Below, piece after piece: positions 61,801 to 64,000 of a stretch of DNA of 64,000 nucleotides; within the stretch, counting starts at the first letter, position 1, and each line of letters begins with the position of its first letter. The position numbers and the translations under genes were made by a program. Source of the stretch: Perognathus longimembris pacificus (lineage: Eukaryota; Chordata; Mammalia; Rodentia; Heteromyidae); contig NC_063170.1 in the NCBI RefSeq assembly GCF_023159225.1, positions 29,166,301 through 29,230,300 of the forward strand, given 5' to 3'. The notes under the pieces were generated by a model. That model saw only the letters and a program-made list of their open reading frames with translations. It ran no database searches and was not told the origin of the DNA.

Positions 61801-63135
61801 AGGAAGCAGAGACAAATTGCTCACAACTCCATACCTGGTAACATTCTTGTGAATAGAGCCTCCTAATACATCCTTTACTGTTCTTCAGGTCTTCTCTATA
61901 CTCCTCAAGTACAGACTGTACTTGCTGTTTAGAGCAGCTACTGCTTTCATCTAATTAAGCCAAGATTAATCTTTAGACAACAACAGTTATTTCTTACTTA
62001 AAGCTTTGTCTATGTGGCTTTATGATGCAGTAGTCAAGTTCTTGAGTTTTCTGACACTGTAAATTCATTTAGTTTAAATTGCATTATTAGTTGTAAGATT
62101 TAGCTGGGGGCTAGGGCTGAATGGTGTTAGAGTAGTTGCCTTACATGTAAAAATCCCAGAATTTGATCCCTAGCACTGTAAAGAAAGAATACTTATCTAG
62201 AGATCTGATGTTATTTGTTATTAGTGAAATGAGCCCTTTTTTTTGTTTTTTGTTTTTTGATTGGTTGTGGGGCTTGAACTCTGGGCCTGGGCACTGTCAC
62301 TGAACTCTTCAGCTCAAGGTTAGTGCTCTACCACTTTGAGTCACAGCACCACTCCTGTTTTCTGGTGATTAATTGGAGGTTAAGAGTCTAATGGACTTTC
62401 CTACCCAGGCTGGCTTTGAACCTTGATCCTTAGATCTCAACCTCCCAAGTAGCTAGGATTACAAGTGTGAGCCACCAGCACTCCAACAACCCTTGTATTT
62501 GAAGTCAGCTTGTCAGATTTAAGTCAATCTGCTTAACAGAATTGTTAATTAGATAATCTTGAGAAATGCTGGGCTTATTTAAATACACATAGAGTCATAC
62601 AGTGTTAGAGACCATATTGGAAGGACTGAAGCTGATTATGTTTAAATCTTCTGATCCTTCTGTGAACCTTTAGGAGTTTTTTTTTTTTCTTTGCTTTTTT
62701 TTACATAGTGTATGTAGTCTGGGTTGATTTGGAACTCAAACTGACTTTGAACTTAGGATGACTCTTGGGATGATCTTGAATTTATGATCTTCTTAGCCTA
62801 CTTAGTGTTGAGAATCATTATTTTTTGATGTTGGGTCAAATTGGTAATTTATTAAAAATTGTATACACTGCTTTAAATTAATGTAAATATCTGGGGAGGT
62901 AGATTTTATTTAGCTACTGGCCTACTGTATCACTTAGAATCATGAACTAGAGAAATCTGTCCTAGAGTGTGTACACACTTAAGTGTTTTTTTCTCTCCCT
63001 TAGGTTACGGTCTACCAGATGATATTGTGATAGAAAAGAGGGGCAAAGGAGACACTTTTGTGGATTGTATAGGGGCAGATATTAAAATCTCAAGCATAAA
63101 ATTTATTCAGCATGATGCTGTAGAAGGAATCTTAA
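43337..63135 (+). CDS. SHCBP1: SHCBP1 gene, exons 1-9 (gene continues past window)
   Basis: SHCBP1 binds the SH2 domain of Shc1 and associates with centralspindlin (MgcRacGAP) at the midbody in cytokinesis; its fly relative is Nessun Dorma. Coding pieces: 43337-43439, 46006-46173, 46328-46443, 48863-49071, 56883-56975, 59634-59867, 59957-60113, 60325-60445, 63004-63135. All junctions are GT-AG and keep phase: 1333 nt, 444 codons plus one base. The human protein is about 672 residues, so roughly the last third, including most of the C-terminal parallel beta-helix (PbH1 repeats), lies downstream. Conserved blocks seen include GLFQDEDSC, FFYQNIWRSWDEEEEDEYDY and GYGLPDDIVIEKRGKGDTF. No disruption was found. 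Confidence 0.96.
43845..44010 (-). repeat. L1 3' tail fragment
   Basis: The recurring tail motif (gatgttcagaggggttacagt, gtgggtacatttcttg, then a pyrimidine-rich run) in SHCBP1 intron 1. Downstream, 44010-44800 shows nothing recognised. Confidence 0.65.
44805..45390. repeat. 7SL-Geo SINE (+) and 7SL-Geo SINE (-)
   Basis: A forward copy at about 44805-45045 (CA-rich end) and a reverse copy at 45140-45390, giving a facing pair about 100 bp apart in SHCBP1 intron 1. 45400-46005 is otherwise unique. Confidence 0.75.
46006..46173 (+). CDS. SHCBP1: SHCBP1 exon 2 (residues 35-91)
   Basis: It encodes LFQDEDSCHDYNYRAKPGTI, PEGKTLFPEIFQTSQLLFYE and ERFQAYQDYIL. Acceptor gttcattag, donor gtaagt. Intron 2 after it is only 154 bp. 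Confidence 0.95.
   Translation, partial: VYSKMKIHVMTIIIVLSQVPFYKALYLKEKLFSQKFFKQVNFCSMSDSKPIKITF
46328..46443 (+). CDS. SHCBP1: SHCBP1 exon 3 (residues 91-129)
   Basis: It encodes DCKASEVREFTAEFLEKVLE and PSGWQAVWHTNVFEVLVE. Acceptor ttgtttgcag, donor gtaagt. Phase 0 at its 3' end. Confidence 0.95.
46680..47180. repeat. IDL-Geo (-) then 7SL-Geo (+)
   Basis: A reverse IDL-Geo at 46685-46880 flanked by agaaatggattat on both sides; a forward 7SL-Geo at 46945-47180. Confidence 0.88.
47500..47635 (+). repeat. L1 3' tail fragment (+)
   Basis: The forward version of the tail motif: gtgacattgtccaaaaagg, atgtactcattacc, gtaacccctctgtacaacac, then an A/AT-rich end. It confirms the orientation inferred for the reverse fragments. 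Confidence 0.65.
47785..48450 (-). repeat. Two 7SL-Geo SINEs, one split by an IDL-Geo
   Basis: 7SL-Geo at 47785-48010. A second spans 48015-48118 and 48326-48450, split by a near-consensus reverse IDL-Geo (48119-48325) flanked by cacagcttcactttt on both sides. Confidence 0.88.
48545..48770 (+). repeat. 7SL-headed Geo SINE
   Basis: A forward copy ending 90 bp before SHCBP1 exon 4, with a C-rich end (aaattccccccgcccccc). Confidence 0.8.
48863..49071 (+). CDS. SHCBP1: SHCBP1 exon 4 (residues 130-199)
   Basis: It encodes VTDVDFSALKAVVKLAEPYI, STFTLECMKELLDLKE and LPLQELWVVFDDSGVFDQTA, ending IEHVR. Acceptor aaatttcag, donor gtagga. Family residues are well kept. Confidence 0.95.
49180..49497. 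repeat. 7SL head (+) cut by a young IDL-Geo (-)
   Basis: A 7SL-type head at 49180-49285, then a reverse IDL-Geo at 49293-49497 flanked by ctttctcatttt. The inner copy carries the gcgggaag variant. Confidence 0.88.
49850..50960. repeat. SINE cluster in SHCBP1 intron 4
   Basis: Reverse 7SL-Geo 49855-50085; B1-like trace 50390-50475; forward 7SL-Geo 50725-50945. Intervening DNA is unassigned. Confidence 0.7.
51370..51905 (-). repeat. ID monomer and L1 3' tail
   Basis: 51370-51475 is a reverse ID element (T18, then gaagaccaaacttgggga to ctaaatccccagtcccc). 51605-51900 is another L1 tail fragment. Confidence 0.75.
52075..52600. repeat. 7SL-Geo (-) and 7SL-Geo (+)
   Basis: A reverse copy with a T20 run at 52080-52330 and a forward copy at 52355-52590, back to back. 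Confidence 0.75.
52832..53036 (-). repeat. IDL-Geo SINE
   Basis: A near-consensus reverse copy flanked by agaagttcatttta on both sides. Confidence 0.93.
53041..54222. other. SHCBP1: SHCBP1 intron 4, unassigned
   Basis: A short ID-like trace near 53440-53520 and a (TATC/TGTA)n-rich stretch at 53565-53640. Otherwise nothing recognised. Confidence 0.45.
54239..54351 (-). repeat. ID monomer with target duplication
   Basis: A reverse ID element (ggtactggggatcgaaccc to ctgagccacatcc) with T-rich start, flanked by cccataattatctttt on both sides. Confidence 0.9.
54370..54972 (+). other. Possible retrocopy ending in A11
   Basis: About 600 bp of moderately GC-rich, non-SINE sequence ending gggaattaaaaaaaaaaa. 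A 70-codon open frame begins at 54482 but I cannot assign it to a family. A processed pseudogene is one possibility; no target duplication was found. Confidence 0.25.
55440..55800 (+). repeat. Old L1-like 3' end
   Basis: gatagtgatcattatatact to ttgaaaaaatttgtaataaa resembles the 3' ends of old mammalian L1 copies. Low certainty. Confidence 0.35.
55835..56090 (-). repeat. (ATT)n, ID-like and B1-like elements
   Basis: An ATT run at 55838-55868, then a diverged ID (gtactagggaaatgaaccta to ctataccccagccc), then a B1-like block at 55985-56085. Confidence 0.65.
56325..56800 (+). repeat. Direct repeat copy A, upstream of SHCBP1 exon 5
   Basis: It shares a long alignable stretch with 57412-57843, including tttctctttttctttgggtt, cagagccaggcctgaacc, atttcactagctgatccaaa and atcaaccatagcaaacacca. 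It contains a B1-like block. Confidence 0.8.
56883..56975 (+). CDS. SHCBP1: SHCBP1 exon 5 (residues 199-230)
   Basis: A 93-bp exon encoding FFYQNIWRSWDEEEEDEYDY and FVRCVEPRLRL. Acceptor gctctttttcag, donor gtaagt. It lies between two diverged copies of a roughly 450-bp direct repeat. Its length is a multiple of three, so its loss would remove 31 residues in frame. Confidence 0.95.
57150..57245 (-). repeat. B1-like element
   Basis: ttgaaacaaggtctcactatg to ctgagagtcctgggattt, followed by a G/GTG-rich simple repeat at 57247-57285. Confidence 0.75.
57412..57843 (+). repeat. Direct repeat copy B, downstream of SHCBP1 exon 5
   Basis: A diverged copy of 56325-56800 in the same orientation. It interrupts a reverse 7SL-Geo SINE whose parts lie at about 57285-57411 and 57844-57885. 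Confidence 0.8.
57885..59375 (-). repeat. L1 tail, IDL-Geo and 7SL-Geo in intron 5
   Basis: An L1-tail-like fragment at 57885-58010; a truncated SINE start after a CT/T run at 58440-58525; a complete reverse IDL-Geo at 58815-59020; a reverse 7SL-Geo with GT run at 59135-59375. Remaining DNA is unique. Confidence 0.65.
59634..59867 (+). CDS. SHCBP1: SHCBP1 exon 6 (residues 230-308)
   Basis: It encodes HYDILEDRVPSGLIVDYHNL, the Ser/Asn-rich RSSLSNCNSDSEQENIS segment and a charged helix EIEQLKQKLKLIENPLL. Acceptor aactttcag, donor gtatgt. Intron 6 is only 89 bp. Confidence 0.95.
59957..60113 (+). CDS. SHCBP1: SHCBP1 exon 7 (residues 308-360)
   Basis: It encodes YVFGYQKNSSIQAKGTRPNG then QKVTHVVSSIMRTGLLQSLL and SDKLCIEEMEIQ. 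The linker before EIQ is shorter than the Glu-rich version I recall in human. Acceptor ttctttaag, donor gtacag. Confidence 0.93.
60325..60445 (+). CDS. SHCBP1: SHCBP1 exon 8 (residues 361-401)
   Basis: It encodes FHSDPLSAINACYEGDTVIV then CPGHYIVHGTFSIADSIELE. The CPGHY and IELEG strands mark entry into the beta-helix region. Acceptor gttctctag, donor gtgagt. Confidence 0.95.
60975..61170 (+). repeat. IDL-Geo SINE
   Basis: A forward copy in SHCBP1 intron 8, flanked by aagaacattaatgttgg and aagaacattaatattgg (one difference). Confidence 0.92.
61172..62100 (+). other. SHCBP1: SHCBP1 intron 8, unique part
   Basis: Very AT-rich. A short internal similarity (agattataattgttattgtagaaaat and aaaattataatggttattgt near 61720-61770) is the only structure seen. 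Confidence 0.5.
62108..62490. repeat. ID-like (+) and 7SL-Geo (-)
   Basis: A diverged ID at 62108-62188 and a reverse 7SL-headed Geo SINE at 62260-62490. 62491-63003 contains a weak B1-like trace only. Confidence 0.7.
63004..63135 (+). CDS. SHCBP1: SHCBP1 exon 9 (residues 401-444)
   Basis: It encodes YGLPDDIVIEKRGKGDTFVD then CIGADIKISSIKFIQHDAVE and GIL. These are the first coils of the C-terminal beta-helix. Acceptor tctcccttag, donor gtaagt. Later exons fall outside the window. Confidence 0.95.
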
Positions 63136-63319
63136 GTAAGTATTTACATGTTTGTTATATTATTTGTTCTAGGCTTTGAAAGAATGCTTTCTATGGAAGA
63201 TAGAATTTAATGAAATGCCTTGAGTATATGGAAGGCTGATTGTGTATATAGCATAATGACTTAGAAAGCTTACTCCAAAGTGCAAAGCTAGTTCATTGAA
63301 GAGGTTTTGTTTGTTTTTG

Positions 63320-63620
63320 GTCTGAGACTAGGACCCAGGCTTGGAATCTGATACTTTTGCTCATTTGCTGATGCTCTACCACCTGAGCTATGCCTCCAAC
63401 CTCAAAATTTATGTAAATACTGGTTACTTTGTTTTGTTTTCCTTTTTTGCCAGTCCTGGGGATTGAACTCAGGGCCTGAGCACTGTCCCTGGCTTCTTTT
63501 TGCTCCAGGCTAGCATTCTACCACTTGAGCCACAGTACCACTTCCCGCTTTTTCTGTATATGTGGTACTAAAGAATCAAATCCAAGTGTGCACTATACCA
63601 CTAGACCATATTAATTTTTG
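63320..63620 (-). repeat. ID-like trace and IDL-Geo SINE
   Basis: 63320-63405 is a diverged tRNA-like SINE piece. 63445-63612 is a reverse IDL-Geo with a deletion in the ID half. 63621-64000 is unassigned intron 9. Confidence 0.75.
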
Positions 63621-64000
63621 TTTTTAGTCATTACACTAGAAACAAAGAGCACAGACCACAAGAATGTAACACTAGACCAAAGCCAGATTTCTTAATACTG
63701 TGCTATGATTTAAATCCAGTTTGCTTTCTAAAGATTCATGTGCTGGCATCTTAGTTCTTTGTGAGTTGGAGACTTTTGGGAACTAATAGGTCACAGATGC
63801 TCCACTCATTAATAGATAAATGCAAGTATCACAAGAGTGGATAGGTTTTTTTGAAAGTGGATTGTTATAACAATGAGTAAGCCTGCTATTACAAAGAGTA
63901 AGCCTGCCCCCTCCCCCAATAATCCCTTGTTTCTTTGCTAGTAGTACATGTGCCCCTGTTGCATATGACATTTTACATTTATGCTTCTTGTTGTAATGCA

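Overview
This is mammalian nuclear DNA, very probably from a geomyoid rodent (kangaroo rat, pocket mouse or pocket gopher). Two observations support that. The split exons read as the conserved vertebrate genes VPS35 and SHCBP1. The commonest repeat is a dimeric SINE with an ID (tRNA-Ala-like) left half and a fixed right half, which matches my memory of IDL-Geo, a SINE described only from Geomyoidea. Genus and species cannot be read from the window.

Layout, all genes on the + strand. Positions 1-5968 are repeat-rich and, by inference, lie in VPS35 intron 1. VPS35 exons 2-17 run from 5969 to 32842, with a 3'UTR to about 33605. The exon sum gives 795 codons plus stop, plus the Met codon expected in exon 1: 796 residues, the usual VPS35 length. 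Positions 33606-43150 are intergenic and hold two retroviral insertions (a deleted ERV2/ERVK-type provirus and a solo LTR), L1 pieces and many SINEs. SHCBP1 starts in a small CpG-rich promoter at about 43180-43340; exons 1-9 (43337-63135) encode the first 444 codons, and the gene continues beyond the window. The head-to-tail order VPS35 then SHCBP1 agrees with the human chromosome 16 order as I remember it.

The two genes have unrelated jobs. VPS35 is the retromer scaffold for endosomal cargo recycling. SHCBP1 is a proliferation-linked Shc and centralspindlin partner in cytokinesis. I see no operon-like or functional coupling.

Repeats make up much of the non-coding DNA: IDL-Geo SINEs, a second dimeric SINE with a 7SL/B1-like left half joined to the same Geo right half, short ID and B1 elements, L1 fragments on both strands and microsatellites. 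The most informative observations are: the Geo module itself looks like a tRNA; one IDL-Geo copy carries about 140 bp of transduced 3' sequence with its own AATAAA; a near-complete ERV insertion history with 6-bp duplications; a 93-nt VPS35 intron that is open in frame; an open, frame-compatible cryptic exon candidate in VPS35 intron 13; and a diverged direct duplication flanking SHCBP1 exon 5. I found no new enzymatic or defence system.
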